Positions 1-7,666 of a stretch of 15,620 nucleotides of DNA are shown one piece after another. How positions within the stretch are numbered: the stretch's first letter is position 1; each line of letters starts with the position of its first letter. The DNA is from Actinomycetota bacterium. GTDB taxonomy: Bacteria > Actinomycetota > Actinomycetes > Nanopelagicales > Nanopelagicaceae. Below the pieces are notes generated by a model, which did not search any database, had not been told where the DNA came from, and worked only from the letters and a program-made list of their open reading frames with translations. Location of the stretch: positions 1-15,620 of the forward strand of contig JAQCAO010000020.1 of NCBI GenBank assembly GCA_027731885.1. Direction: 5' to 3'. A program made the translations under genes and the position numbers.

Positions 1-5
1 AGAGT

Positions 6-11
6 TAGAAT
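6..11 (+). promoter_or_regulatory. Putative -10 element of leaderless trhO promoter
   Basis: The hexamer TAGAAT ends exactly 6 nt before the trhO ATG at 18, and no Shine-Dalgarno sequence lies between them. The same TAGAAT-N6-ATG arrangement precedes argF on the other strand. The geometry implies transcription starting at or next to the A of the ATG. The -35 region falls outside the window, so this is a pattern-based call. Confidence 0.5.
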
Positions 12-17
12 GCGCTT

Positions 18-926
18 ATGAATCCGCAGAAAGTACTCCTGTACTACGGCTTTACGCCGATCAATGATCCTGTCGCGGTTCAACTCTGGCAGAAAAATCT
101 CTGCGAAAATTTAAATTTAAAGGGCCGTATTTTGATTTCCCCAACTGGAATCAATGGAACAGTTGGTGGAGATATTGATGACCTTCGCAAATATGTTAAA
201 AACACCAAGAAGTATCCGGGCTTTAAGAAGATCGCTTTTAAATGGTCGCAGGGCACCGGCGATGAATTCCCAAGACTTTACGTCGCAGTGAAGAACGAGC
301 TTGTCGCATTTGATAATCCCGATGAAATTAAAGTCGATGAAAACGGTGTTATCGGTGGCGGAACACATCTGCGCCCAGAGCAAGTTCACGAATTAGTTGA
401 TTCTCGTGGCGATGATGTGGTCTTCTTTGATGGCCGTAATCAAAGCGAAGCCAAGATCGGTAAGTTTAAAAATGCGATTGTGCCTGATGTAGATACTTCA
501 CGTGATTTCGTGCGCGAGATCGAAAGCGGCAAGTACGATCACTTAAAAGAGAAACCAGTGGTCACATACTGCACTGGTGGAATCCGCTGTGAAATCTTGT
601 CTGTTGTGATGAAGAACCGTGGCTTTAAAGAGGTTTATCAAATGGATGGTGGCATCGTTAAATACGGTGAAAAGTTTGGTGATGATGGTCTTTGGGAAGG
701 CTCGCTCTACACCTTTGATTCTCGTATGGCGATCGATTTCTCAACCAAGACCAAGGTCATTGGTGAATGCGAAATCTGCCAATCACCAAGCAAGATCTTC
801 CGCAATTGCCGCACCAAGACTTGCCACGAGTTAATTCTGCTCTGCGACTCTTGCAATGAGCTTCCAGCCAACACCAAATGCACGCACGATAAAACTAAAG
901 TGCGTGATACCGAGATGGTTGGTTAA
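18..926 (+). CDS. trhO: tRNA uridine(34) hydroxylase TrhO (rhodanese family, UPF0176)
   Basis: This 302-residue protein has the TrhO/YceA architecture. An N-terminal acylphosphatase-like domain (about 1-100) contains [15 protein letters not shown] at 37-51. A rhodanese domain (about 120-225) has the catalytic Cys185 in [10 protein letters not shown]-terminal Cys-rich segment (C251, C254, C264, C269, C276, C279, C288) looks metal-binding. Family members oxygenate U34 of certain tRNAs to 5-hydroxyuridine in the cytoplasm, supporting wobble decoding. Length is normal for the family. The ATG at 18 is preferred because it sits 6 nt after a TAGAAT hexamer, and the ATG at 10 runs into a stop after three codons. 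The gene converges on pntB and their stop codons overlap. The identification is firm; the tRNA substrate in this organism is inferred. Confidence 0.93.
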   Translation: MNPQKVLLYYGFTPINDPVAVQLWQKNLCENLNLKGRILISPTGINGTVGGDIDDLRKYVKNTKKYPGFKKIAFKWSQGTGDEFPRLYVAVKNELVAFDNPDEIKVDENGVIGGGTHLRPEQVHELVDSRGDDVVFFDGRNQSEAKIGKFKNAIVPDVDTSRDFVREIESGKYDHLKEKPVVTYCTGGIRCEILSVVMKNRGFKEVYQMDGGIVKYGEKFGDDGLWEGSLYTFDSRMAIDFSTKTKVIGECEICQSPSKIFRNCRTKTCHELILLCDSCNELPANTKCTHDKTKVRDTEMVG

Positions 927-2332
927 AGCGCCTTTAGCGCACTTACAACTTTTGTAAGCGATGCCTTGGCATCACCAAAGAGCAACATTGTCTTTGGATC
1001 GTAAAGAAGTTCGTTTTCGATACCGGCAAAACCTGGGCGCATTGAACGCTTCAGGAAGATCACGTTTGCAGCATTTGAAACTTCCAAGATCGGCATTCCA
1101 TAAATTGGGCAACCAGGAGTTGTCTTTGCTGCAGGATTTACAACGTCATTGGCACCGATAACGATCGCGACATCGGTCTGGCCAAAGGTTGGGTTAACTT
1201 CATCCATTTCCGCCAATTGATCATAAGGAACATTTGCTTCTGCAAGAAGCACGTTCATATGGCCCGGCATACGACCGGCAACTGGGTGGATTCCGTAAGC
1301 AACATCGATGCCTTTTGAGATCATCAAATCTGCCAGCTCGCGCACTGTGTGCTGAGCTTGTGCAACAGCAAGTCCGAAACCAGGAACGATCACAACGCGA
1401 CGTGCGTAGTTAAGGAGAATTGCAACGTCATCTGGAGAACCTGAACGTACTGGACGTTCTTCGCCAGCGCCGGCAACATCTTGCGGCTTGGCGGTAAATG
1501 CTCCAAATAAAGTTCCGAAGAGTGAACGCCCCATGGCTTCTGCCATTAAGCGAGTCAAGATAGTTCCAGATGCACCAACGAGCGTTCCGGCGATGATCAA
1601 GAGCGTGGAGTTAAGTACATATCCGCTTGCCGCCACTGTTAAACCAGTGAAGGCGTTAAGTAGCGAGATAACAATCGGTACGTCCGCGCCACCGACAGGT
1701 AGAACGAACAAGATACCGAAGATCAGGGAGAGCACAGCAAGTATCAAAAGTGGTGTTGTACCGAGTGCGGCAACGACCCAAACAGATACGCCGAGCACTG
1801 CAGCCAAAGTTGCAGCAATTACAAAGCGTCCACCAGGGAATACAACTGGGCGAGTAGTCATCAACTCTTGTAATTTTAAGAAGGTGACAATTGAACCGCT
1901 GAAAGATACGCAACCGACAACAACGGTAAAGACGGTAAAGATTACTTCTGCAGTTGTTGCCTCGGTACCCAGATTTAGGTATTCAACAATTGCGACAAGT
2001 GCAGCTGCACCGCCACCAACTCCATTAAATAGCGCAACCAGTTGTGGCATTTGGGTCATCTGAACTTTGCGCGCTGCAGGTACGCCAATTATTAAACCAA
2101 CTGCGATCGCACCAATAATCCACCAAAAGTTGTGGAGCGGAAGTGAATGCGCTTCTGATCCATCACGTGGAGGAGTTACATAAAAGAAGACAACTAACGT
2201 TGCAAGAGTTGCACCGAATGCACCAATCAAATTTCCACGGCGCGCAGTCTTGGGATGAGATAAACCTTTGAGAGCGAGAATAAAGCAGACGCCAGCGGCA
2301 AGTCCGATCAAGTCATAGAGAGTGCTGCTCAT
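923..2332 (-). CDS. pntB: NAD(P) transhydrogenase subunit beta (PntB)
   Basis: The 469-residue beta subunit of the proton-translocating transhydrogenase couples proton re-entry to hydride transfer from NADH to NADP+ at the membrane. Residues 1-270 are mostly hydrophobic helices (domain II), including the conserved [17 protein letters not shown] at 214-230. After a linker (about 280-300) comes the NADP(H)-binding domain [15 protein letters not shown] at 316-327, [19 protein letters not shown] at 353-371, GAND at 393-396, KRSM at 428-431 and a late GDAK. The usual beta-subunit length is about 460, so the gene looks complete. Its ATG overlaps the TGA of pntAb by 4 bp (ATGA), indicating translational coupling. 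Its TAA overlaps the TAA of trhO on the opposite strand. It is the last gene of argF-pntAa-pntAb-pntB. Confidence 0.95.
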   Translation of the reverse strand: MSSTLYDLIGLAAGVCFILALKGLSHPKTARRGNLIGAFGATLATLVVFFYVTPPRDGSEAHSLPLHNFWWIIGAIAVGLIIGVPAARKVQMTQMPQLVALFNGVGGGAAALVAIVEYLNLGTEATTAEVIFTVFTVVVGCVSFSGSIVTFLKLQELMTTRPVVFPGGRFVIAATLAAVLGVSVWVVAALGTTPLLILAVLSLIFGILFVLPVGGADVPIVISLLNAFTGLTVAASGYVLNSTLLIIAGTLVGASGTILTRLMAEAMGRSLFGTLFGAFTAKPQDVAGAGEERPVRSGSPDDVAILLNYARRVVIVPGFGLAVAQAQHTVRELADLMISKGIDVAYGIHPVAGRMPGHMNVLLAEANVPYDQLAEMDEVNPTFGQTDVAIVIGANDVVNPAAKTTPGCPIYGMPILEVSNAANVIFLKRSMRPGFAGIENELLYDPKTMLLFGDAKASLTKVVSALKAL

Positions 2333-2622
2333 TTATCTGCTCCTTTCTTATTGCCCTTAAACATTTCGAGCATTCGATCGGTAACAACAAATCCACCAAC
2401 CATATTTATGGTGGCGAGCACGATCGCAGCTAGTGAAAGGCCAAGTTCTAGGTTGGTCTTGCTGTGATCGGCAACGATTATTGCGCCAACTAAAATCACG
2501 CCGTGGATCGCATTTGCGCCAGACATCAGTGGTGTGTGCAAGGTTGAGGAAACTTTAGAAACAACTTCAAAACCCACGAATACTGCGAGAACGAAGATCG
2601 AGACGATCGCCATTGCTTCCAT
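2329..2622 (-). CDS. pntAb: NAD(P) transhydrogenase alpha subunit, membrane part (PntAb)
   Basis: This 97-residue protein corresponds to the membrane C-terminus of the E. coli alpha subunit, here on its own gene as in three-subunit enzymes of the Rhodospirillum type. Three hydrophobic segments are visible (roughly 5-22, 36-53, 58-80). The conserved HTPLMSGANAIHG lies at 29-41, and the family C-terminal signature GGFVVTDRMLEMF at 76-88. It should assemble with PntB to form the proton channel. The TAA of pntAa and the ATG of pntAb share one base (TAATG), and the end of this gene overlaps the pntB start by 4 bp, so all three subunits look translationally coupled. A second Met at residue 4 is a possible alternative start. 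Confidence 0.93.
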   Translation of the reverse strand: MEAMAIVSIFVLAVFVGFEVVSKVSSTLHTPLMSGANAIHGVILVGAIIVADHSKTNLELGLSLAAIVLATINMVGGFVVTDRMLEMFKGNKKGADK

Positions 2623-3758
2623 TACTTGGCTCCTCCTGCACTTGGGTCGCGACGTTGGCCAGCGTGTGTGACCGCAGATGCGTTGATGATTTCATCTGCA
2701 AAATCGAGATTTAAAGCAACTGGTGCACCATCTTTAGCCGGTGTTGTCATAAGAGTAAGAAGATTTACAACGTTACGAGAATAAAGACTTGATGCGTGGA
2801 ACGGCAATTGGCTCGGTACATCTTTACCGCCCCAAATATGAACTCCACCGCTAGTGACGACAACTTCGCCAGGCTTTGATCCTTCAACGTTGCCACCAGT
2901 TTCAGCAGCGAGGTCAACGATCACAGTGCCAGGTTCCATGGCATCGATCATCGCTTGCGTCATTAAACGTGGTGCGGTACGACCTGGCACTGCAGCAGTT
3001 GTGATTACTACGTGCGATTTTGCAATGTAAGGAGTCAAAAGTTCACGTTGTTTTGCAGCGCGCTCTTCAGTCATTTCGCGTGCATAACCTCCGGCGCCCT
3101 CAAGTGATTCAAGTTCAAGTTGGATAAAAGTTGCACCCATAGATTTAACTTCATCTGCTGAAGATGGACGAACATCGTATGCAGAAACCACAGCGCCTAA
3201 ACGACGTGCGGTTGCAATCGCTTGCAAACCGGCAACGCCTGCACCGAGTACCAAGACCTGTGCGGGTGTGACTGTTCCGGCTGCTGTCATCAAAAGTGGG
3301 AAGAAACGTGGCGACATTTCTGCACCAACTAAAACTGCGCGATAACCAGCGCAAAGAGCTTGCGAAGTTAGCGCATCCATTGACTGGGCACGTGAGATTC
3401 GTGGAACAAGTTCTAGTGAGAAAGCAGTTGCTTGCGCCTTCACCGCTGCCTCAATTGAATCAACTGCAGTCACAGTAGAAAGGAAAGAAATTGTGGCCGC
3501 ACCTTTTTTAACGGTAGCCATCTGTGCCGGCGTAAGAGGCTGCACTGAAAGCACGATATCCGCGCTAGCGATTACATCGCCTTTAACAATGCTGGCTCCG
3601 GCGGCTGCATAAGCTGCATCTGTTCCTTGCGAGTTATCGCCTGCTCCAGATTCGATTACAACTTCATAACCAAGGCGGGTTAACTTATTGATGATGTCGG
3701 GAACAAGCGCAACGCGCTTTTCACCTTCTTTACGCTCTAATGGGACGGCTACACGCAT
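2622..3758 (-). CDS. pntAa: NAD(P) transhydrogenase alpha subunit, NAD-binding part (PntAa)
   Basis: This 378-residue soluble domain I of transhydrogenase binds NAD(H) and resembles alanine dehydrogenase. It begins MRVAVPLERKEGEKRVALVP, the family N-terminus. It carries RAQSMDALTSQA at 123-134, a Rossmann loop GAGVAGLQA at 172-180 followed by YDVR at 194-197, and DLAAETGGN at 282-290. It ends before any membrane helix, consistent with the split alpha subunit continued by pntAb. Start: the ATG at 3758 is the only start in frame before an upstream stop, and no clear ribosome binding site is seen. It lies 21 bp after argF with no promoter-like element, so it is probably co-transcribed with argF. 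Known role: NADPH supply driven by proton motive force. Confidence 0.95.
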   Translation of the reverse strand: MRVAVPLERKEGEKRVALVPDIINKLTRLGYEVVIESGAGDNSQGTDAAYAAAGASIVKGDVIASADIVLSVQPLTPAQMATVKKGAATISFLSTVTAVDSIEAAVKAQATAFSLELVPRISRAQSMDALTSQALCAGYRAVLVGAEMSPRFFPLLMTAAGTVTPAQVLVLGAGVAGLQAIATARRLGAVVSAYDVRPSSADEVKSMGATFIQLELESLEGAGGYAREMTEERAAKQRELLTPYIAKSHVVITTAAVPGRTAPRLMTQAMIDAMEPGTVIVDLAAETGGNVEGSKPGEVVVTSGGVHIWGGKDVPSQLPFHASSLYSRNVVNLLTLMTTPAKDGAPVALNLDFADEIINASAVTHAGQRRDPSAGGAK

Positions 3759-3779
3759 ACGCGAACCATACTTGCTCGC

Positions 3780-4718
3780 TTAATTACCTGCGAGTTCACC
3801 ACGAGTGAGGTGATAGAGCAAGGCTTGGATAGTTGTGCGGCGGTGGTAGGCCTCGCGCCAAATCACAGATTTAGGTCCATCGATCACCGATGCGGCTACT
3901 TCCTCGCCGCGGTGTGCGGGCAAGCAGTGCATAAATATGGAATCACTGGTGGTTAGCGACATCAAAGAATCAGTCACTGCAAAAGGCGCTAAGACCTTAA
4001 CCTTCTCGGCACGTTCGGACTCGGGATCACCCATTGACATCCAGACATCGGTGTAAAGCGCGCTCGCATCTTTTGCTGCCGCTTCGGGATCATTTGTTAC
4101 TTCAATAATCGCGCCAGTTTTCTTGGCGATGGCTTGCGCCTTTGCAACAACTTCGGCGTTCGGCGCCCACTTGCCAGAAGGCGTGGCTGCGACAACGTGT
4201 GCACCCATAATTGCACCCATTGTCAGCCACGCGTGCGACATGTTGTTGCCATCTCCGAGATAAACAAATTTACGACCCTTTACATCGCTGCCAAAAGTTT
4301 CGCGGATGGTTAACCAGTCCGCTAACAACTGTGTTGGATGATCATCATCGGTTAGCGCATTTATTACTGGGATAGATGCGTTTGCACCGAGTTCATCAAC
4401 ATCTGATTGCGCAAATGTACGAATAATTATCGCATCGCAATATCCACTAATTATCTTTGCGGTATCTGCAATTGTTTCTCCGCGACCGAGTTGCAACTCG
4501 TCGCCTCTAATAAATATGGAAGTTCCACCCAGATGAGTCACAGCCGTTTCTGATGAAAGTCGGGTGCGCGTTGAAGGTTTGGTCATATAAATCGCAACGG
4601 TTTTGTGATCTAGAGCATCTTTAGAGCGCAATGGATTCTTGGCAAAGTCAGCTGCGGTAGCGAGGAGCAAATCGATATCAGCGCGCGATAAATCAGCGGT
4701 GCGTAGCAAGTCCTTCAT
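3780..4718 (-). CDS. argF: Ornithine carbamoyltransferase (ArgF)
   Basis: This enzyme makes citrulline from ornithine and carbamoyl phosphate in arginine synthesis. All family signatures are present in the 312-residue protein: STRTR at 49-53 (carbamoyl-phosphate binding), HPTQ at 127-130, DGNN at 156-159, SMGDP at 228-232 and HCLPAHRG at 264-271. The SMG and HCLP motifs mark it as an ornithine rather than aspartate transcarbamylase. The start is placed at the ATG at 4718. A TTG two codons upstream (4724) is in frame, but TAGAAT lies exactly 6 nt before the ATG, the same layout as trhO. No other arginine gene is nearby, so argF stands apart from an arg cluster and instead leads the transhydrogenase operon. 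No ARG-box-like palindrome was recognised in the 36-bp upstream gap. Confidence 0.95.
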   Translation of the reverse strand: MKDLLRTADLSRADIDLLLATAADFAKNPLRSKDALDHKTVAIYMTKPSTRTRLSSETAVTHLGGTSIFIRGDELQLGRGETIADTAKIISGYCDAIIIRTFAQSDVDELGANASIPVINALTDDDHPTQLLADWLTIRETFGSDVKGRKFVYLGDGNNMSHAWLTMGAIMGAHVVAATPSGKWAPNAEVVAKAQAIAKKTGAIIEVTNDPEAAAKDASALYTDVWMSMGDPESERAEKVKVLAPFAVTDSLMSLTTSDSIFMHCLPAHRGEEVAASVIDGPKSVIWREAYHRRTTIQALLYHLTRGELAGN

Positions 4719-4724
4719 CTTCAA

Positions 4725-4730
4725 ATTCTA
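4725..4730 (-). promoter_or_regulatory. Putative -10 element of the argF-pnt operon
   Basis: Read on the minus strand this is TAGAAT followed by 6 nt and the argF ATG, so the transcript would be leaderless. A -35 at normal spacing would fall near 4748-4753, inside the opposing promoter's start region, and is weak by sequence. The call rests on geometry and on its identity with the element before trhO. Confidence 0.5.
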
Positions 4731-4741
4731 CCTGTAACCAC

Positions 4742-4747
4742 TATCCT
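4742..4747 (+). promoter_or_regulatory. Putative -10 element of the DUF3039-GH18-clpS run
   Basis: TATCCT lies 7 nt before the ATG at 4755, with no Shine-Dalgarno sequence. A -35 at 17-bp spacing would lie at about 4719-4724, next to the argF start codon, and does not match TTGACA well. The site interlocks with the divergent argF promoter. Confidence 0.45.
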
Positions 4748-4754
4748 TTCGGGT

Positions 4755-5024
4755 ATGGGTATTTTCCGTAAAAACTCTCCTGATTTAGAAGGAGATACCG
4801 ACCTACTTACCCGTCCAGAATTACAAGAAGATGATGGGGGGCACGATCGCTTCTCCCATTACGTGAAGAAAGAGAAGGTTGTTGAATCCGCCGTAACAGG
4901 CAAAGCAGTTCGAGCGCTATGCGGCAAAAAGTGGATTCCATCGCGTGATCCGGAGAAATACCCCATCTGCCCAGCATGTAAAGAAATCTATGACGGCCTC
5001 AAAAACAAAACGCCTGACAAATAG
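4755..5024 (+). CDS. DUF3039 family protein, small putative zinc-ribbon protein
   Basis: This 89-residue soluble protein has an acidic N-terminal half and a C-terminal half with RALCGKKWIPSRDPEKYPIC (53-72) and then CPAC. Cys56, Cys72 and Cys75, possibly with a nearby His (H30 or H35), could bind a metal; that is inferred from spacing. The pattern matches the actinobacterial DUF3039 family, whose function is unknown to me. The ATG at 4755 is 7 nt after a TATCCT element. The end of the gene overlaps the chosen GH18 start by 35 bp. It diverges from argF across only 36 bp. The family call is fairly confident; no function is offered. Confidence 0.8.
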   Translation: MGIFRKNSPDLEGDTDLLTRPELQEDDGGHDRFSHYVKKEKVVESAVTGKAVRALCGKKWIPSRDPEKYPICPACKEIYDGLKNKTPDK

Positions 5025-6777
5025 AACTTCGCTAACCACTCTTGTGGCGTTGCTCGCCATTTTGTTAACTGTATTTACTTCAAGTCCGGCAAATAGCAAC
5101 AACCAACCGCGCAAGATTTTAACTGGCTGGATTCCATATTACTCAATGAAGACATCTCTTCCTGCAATTATTAATAACGCTGACCTCATAAAAGAGGTAA
5201 TGCCTTTCTGGTACACGTTGCGGCATAACTCAAAAACTAAAACAACAACAATTGTAGATCTATACGCTCCAGCTAACCCAAGTGTTCCAATAGCAGGGCC
5301 GCTGGAAACAATGCGGGCCGCTGGTTTTCAAATAATTCCGACTATTACCGATGGCACAGCAAAGCTGGTCTTATCAAACTTATTGGCTAGCCCGGCCAAT
5401 CGCACCAAGGTTGCCAAGATAATCTCCGATTTTGTTGTTATAAATAATTTTGACGGAATTGATCTTGATTTTGAAGGATTTGCTTTCGTCGACGGTAGTT
5501 CAACTTGGGCGAAAACTGCACCGCTCTGGGCAGCCTTTGTTAAAGAGGTATCTGCACTTTTGCGCGCCAATAACAAATTACTTTCAGTTTCTACTCCGTA
5601 CAATTTTAATCCTACTGAAAGACAGAAGGGCTACACCGTTTATGCCTGGCCACAAATAGCGCCACATATTGATCGTCTACGAATTATGACTTACGACTAT
5701 TCGGTTTCAAAAGTTGGCCCAATTGGCCCACTTGCGTGGACGGAGAAGACAGTTGCATACGCTACTTCCATAATGCCTGCTTCAAAAGTTTATTTGGGCA
5801 TCGCTGGTTACGGTCGAGATTGGATAACTAAGGTAAAAGGCGTCTGTCCGGCACCTTTTGCCAAAGCAATTAAAGTCGGTTCAAAAGCGGCAACTTTCGT
5901 AATGCGAAATGCCGCTGATTTAGCAGCTACTTACAACACGACCCCGGTATTTGATGCAAAAACGGGAGAAGCTACCTTTACTTACAAGAAGAGTTATGAA
6001 GGAACTACTGCGGCTGGGCTATCAACCGTTTGTACGGCAACACGTACCGCTTGGTACCAAAATGCGCAGAGCTATAAATTGCGTGCCGAGTTAGTTGCCA
6101 AATATAAACTTGGTGGAGTTACCGCCTGGACTTTAGGTATGGAAGATCCAGTTGCGATGGAGTTAATCCGAGAGACTGCGAGGAATATTGCACCAGCAAA
6201 GGTAATCAGCGCATTAACATCTGATAAAGCTTCTACGCTCTATGCACGTGTAGTCAATTTGAGTGGCCAGTTAACTTTAGAAGATACCTCACCAGTTGCA
6301 TCTGTTCCAGTTCGAATAGAAGGAAAGAGCGCTAGCGATGATGTATGGCGCTTGCTAGGAACGGCAACGACTGGTCCCGACGGCAAATTTTTAACTCCAA
6401 TTTTATTAGGCAAATCAACCAAGATTAAACTGGTGACAGAGGAAACTTGGGAACTTGCCAAATCTTCAAGTAATGAAATTGCGATTGAAGTTGATAGAAC
6501 GATCTCATTGAGCGCTCCAGCAACCATGAAATCTGCAACACCATTTACAATCTCTGGAGTAGTCAGGCCAAGGATTGTGGGGGCAACGGTTTCTTTGATG
6601 AGGTTCTCTTCAGGTACTTGGAAGAACGTGGCAACAGAAATAACCGATGAGCAAGGCGCTTTTGCCTTTGAAATCTCAGGTGAAAAACGAGCTCTCGTGC
6701 GCTATCAAGTCATAGTTGAAGGTGATTTAACTTGGCGGCAGGTGGCTGCGCCAGAGTTCTCTATCATTATCCGGTGA
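4990..6777 (+). CDS. Secreted glycoside hydrolase family 18 protein with two C-terminal Ig-like domains
   Basis: This 595-residue protein has a signal peptide: basic start KTKRLTNR, hydrophobic [15 protein letters not shown], likely cleavage near residue 34-37. A GH18 barrel spans about 43-400 and carries the DxxDxDxE motif in [10 protein letters not shown] (D155, D158, D160, E162), MTYDYS at 233-238 and the late barrel Trp380 in [13 protein letters not shown]. The acid/base Glu is present, so it should be catalytic on a beta-1,4-linked GlcNAc-containing polymer such as chitin or peptidoglycan; which one is unknown. Two beta-rich repeats follow (about 420-501 and 505-595). The only cysteines, C286 and C348, could form a disulfide outside the cell. 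The ATG at 4990 is chosen because it puts the signal peptide at the N-terminus; an ATG at 4945 would add 15 residues before it. The TGA shares one base with the clpS ATG. Confidence 0.88.
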   Translation: MTASKTKRLTNRTSLTTLVALLAILLTVFTSSPANSNNQPRKILTGWIPYYSMKTSLPAIINNADLIKEVMPFWYTLRHNSKTKTTTIVDLYAPANPSVPIAGPLETMRAAGFQIIPTITDGTAKLVLSNLLASPANRTKVAKIISDFVVINNFDGIDLDFEGFAFVDGSSTWAKTAPLWAAFVKEVSALLRANNKLLSVSTPYNFNPTERQKGYTVYAWPQIAPHIDRLRIMTYDYSVSKVGPIGPLAWTEKTVAYATSIMPASKVYLGIAGYGRDWITKVKGVCPAPFAKAIKVGSKAATFVMRNAADLAATYNTTPVFDAKTGEATFTYKKSYEGTTAAGLSTVCTATRTAWYQNAQSYKLRAELVAKYKLGGVTAWTLGMEDPVAMELIRETARNIAPAKVISALTSDKASTLYARVVNLSGQLTLEDTSPVASVPVRIEGKSASDDVWRLLGTATTGPDGKFLTPILLGKSTKIKLVTEETWELAKSSSNEIAIEVDRTISLSAPATMKSATPFTISGVVRPRIVGATVSLMRFSSGTWKNVATEITDEQGAFAFEISGEKRALVRYQVIVEGDLTWRQVAAPEFSIIIR

Positions 6778-7073
6778 TGGTTAAAACCGAGACCCAGATC
6801 GAAGAAGAGATTCGTGCAATCTTCTCTGGCGATACTCCTTGGGTAACAATTGTTTGGGATGACCCGGTCAACTTAATGACTTATGTAACTTATGTATTAA
6901 TGGAGTTATTTGGATATTCCAAAGCAAAGGCGCACGAATTAATGATGAAGGTCCATACCGAAGGTAAAGCCGTGGTTTCAACCGGAAGCCGCGAAGAGAT
7001 GGAACACGATGTTGCGAGGCTGCACGAATATGGACTCTGGGCAACGTTGCAGCGAGGCGATCAAGCGCTATGA
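6777..7073 (+). CDS. clpS: ClpS, ATP-dependent Clp protease adaptor
   Basis: This 98-residue adaptor delivers proteins with N-degron residues to the ClpC/ClpP or ClpA-type protease in the cytoplasm. It shows the actinobacterial ClpS pattern: [16 protein letters not shown] at 26-41 with the paired Asp28-Asp29 of the binding pocket, [20 protein letters not shown] at 45-64 with His60, and a C-terminal [11 protein letters not shown]. The ATG at 6777 shares its A with the last base of the GH18 stop (TGATG). An earlier ATG at 6732 would add 15 residues encoded entirely within the GH18 gene and unlike the family. The stop overlaps the DUF2017 start by 4 bp. The family is clear; the protease partner is not in this window. 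Confidence 0.93.
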   Translation: MVKTETQIEEEIRAIFSGDTPWVTIVWDDPVNLMTYVTYVLMELFGYSKAKAHELMMKVHTEGKAVVSTGSREEMEHDVARLHEYGLWATLQRGDQAL

Positions 7074-7624
7074 AATCAGAGGGGTTTAGACGGCACGGCA
7101 GTAATTCTTATATCGCCGAATTTGCAGAGAACGAACGAGAAATTCTTATCAATTTGACTGAACAGATTATTGAACTCCTGGCCGAACGTATTGATCACGG
7201 ACACGAAGACCCACTCGCCGCTATGGTCGGTATAACAACACACGATTCGCCACCAGAAGACGAGGTGCTTCATCGCTTACTGCCAAATGCTTATCAGGAT
7301 CAAGCTGACTCAGCAGAATTTCGTCGTTACACCGAATCTACTTTGCGCAACAAGAAACAAGCGCACGCCATGGCAATGCGAATGTATTTGAAGAGTGCAG
7401 AAGATGGAGTTATAGATTTAGATCACGATGGAGCCAATGCATGGTTGGGTGCAGTAAACGATATTCGCCTTGCTTTAGGTGTGCGCCTGAATGTGCAAGA
7501 GCGCTCTCAGGATGATTTAGAGTTGCTGGCTCCGGATGACCCACTTCGCGGGGTCTATATCGTTTATGGCTGGCTCGGTTGGCTCCAAGAAGGATTGATT
7601 GCAGCCCTGATGGATGATAACTAG
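7070..7624 (+). CDS. DUF2017 family protein of unknown function, linked to clpS
   Basis: This 184-residue soluble protein is predicted mostly helical. It has the DUF2017 signatures [20 protein letters not shown] at 70-89, [16 protein letters not shown] at 125-140 and the C-terminal [11 protein letters not shown]. No catalytic motif, membrane segment or signal peptide is visible. Its ATG overlaps the clpS TGA (ATGA), so the two are translationally coupled. The same pair occurs next to clpS in mycobacteria (Rv1331-Rv1332, from memory). A role alongside ClpS in N-degron substrate handling is a reasonable inference but unproven. The gene ends 27 bp before mec. Confidence 0.85.
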   Translation: MKSEGFRRHGSNSYIAEFAENEREILINLTEQIIELLAERIDHGHEDPLAAMVGITTHDSPPEDEVLHRLLPNAYQDQADSAEFRRYTESTLRNKKQAHAMAMRMYLKSAEDGVIDLDHDGANAWLGAVNDIRLALGVRLNVQERSQDDLELLAPDDPLRGVYIVYGWLGWLQEGLIAALMDDN

Positions 7625-7666
7625 TTGGATGAAAGTTAGGATATAACTCTTATGACACTAGTTATC
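7616..7666. repeat. Inverted repeat bracketing the mec promoter and start codon
   Basis: GATAACTAGT at 7616-7625 and its exact reverse complement ACTAGTTATC at 7657-7666 form 10-bp perfect arms 31 bp apart. Each arm contains the palindrome ACTAGT, and the left one extends to AACTAGTT. The left arm covers the DUF2017 stop codon; the right arm lies in mec codons 2-5. It could be a paired operator or a weak RNA stem that masks the mec start, or it could be chance. Confidence 0.4.
7637..7647 (+). promoter_or_regulatory. Putative -10 region for mec
   Basis: Two overlapping candidates are visible: TAGGAT at 7637-7642, 9 nt from the ATG, and TATAAC at 7642-7647, 4 nt from the ATG. Either would give a leaderless or nearly leaderless mec transcript. 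No convincing -35 or Shine-Dalgarno sequence is seen. Which hexamer is used cannot be decided by eye. Confidence 0.35.

Noticed and set aside
925..945. Hairpin AGCGC-CTTTA-GCGC after trhO as a terminator
   Set aside because: The stem is only four pairs, has no T tract, and lies in the pntB coding end.
1488..2063. A 191-codon open frame on the plus strand inside pntB
   Set aside because: It is antisense to strongly conserved pntB sequence, has a Thr/Ala/Lys-rich composition with no domain, and lacks a start signal.
4719..4724. TTG start for argF two codons before the ATG
   Set aside because: The ATG at 4718 has the TAGAAT-N6 layout shared with trhO; using the TTG would put the -10 directly against the start codon.
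4945..4989. Longer GH18 start at 4945
   Set aside because: It adds 15 polar residues in front of the signal peptide and deepens the overlap with DUF3039 to 80 bp.
6732..6776. Longer clpS start at 6732
   Set aside because: The extra 15 residues are encoded within the GH18 C-terminus, do not resemble ClpS, and the ATG at 6777 gives a standard TGATG coupling.
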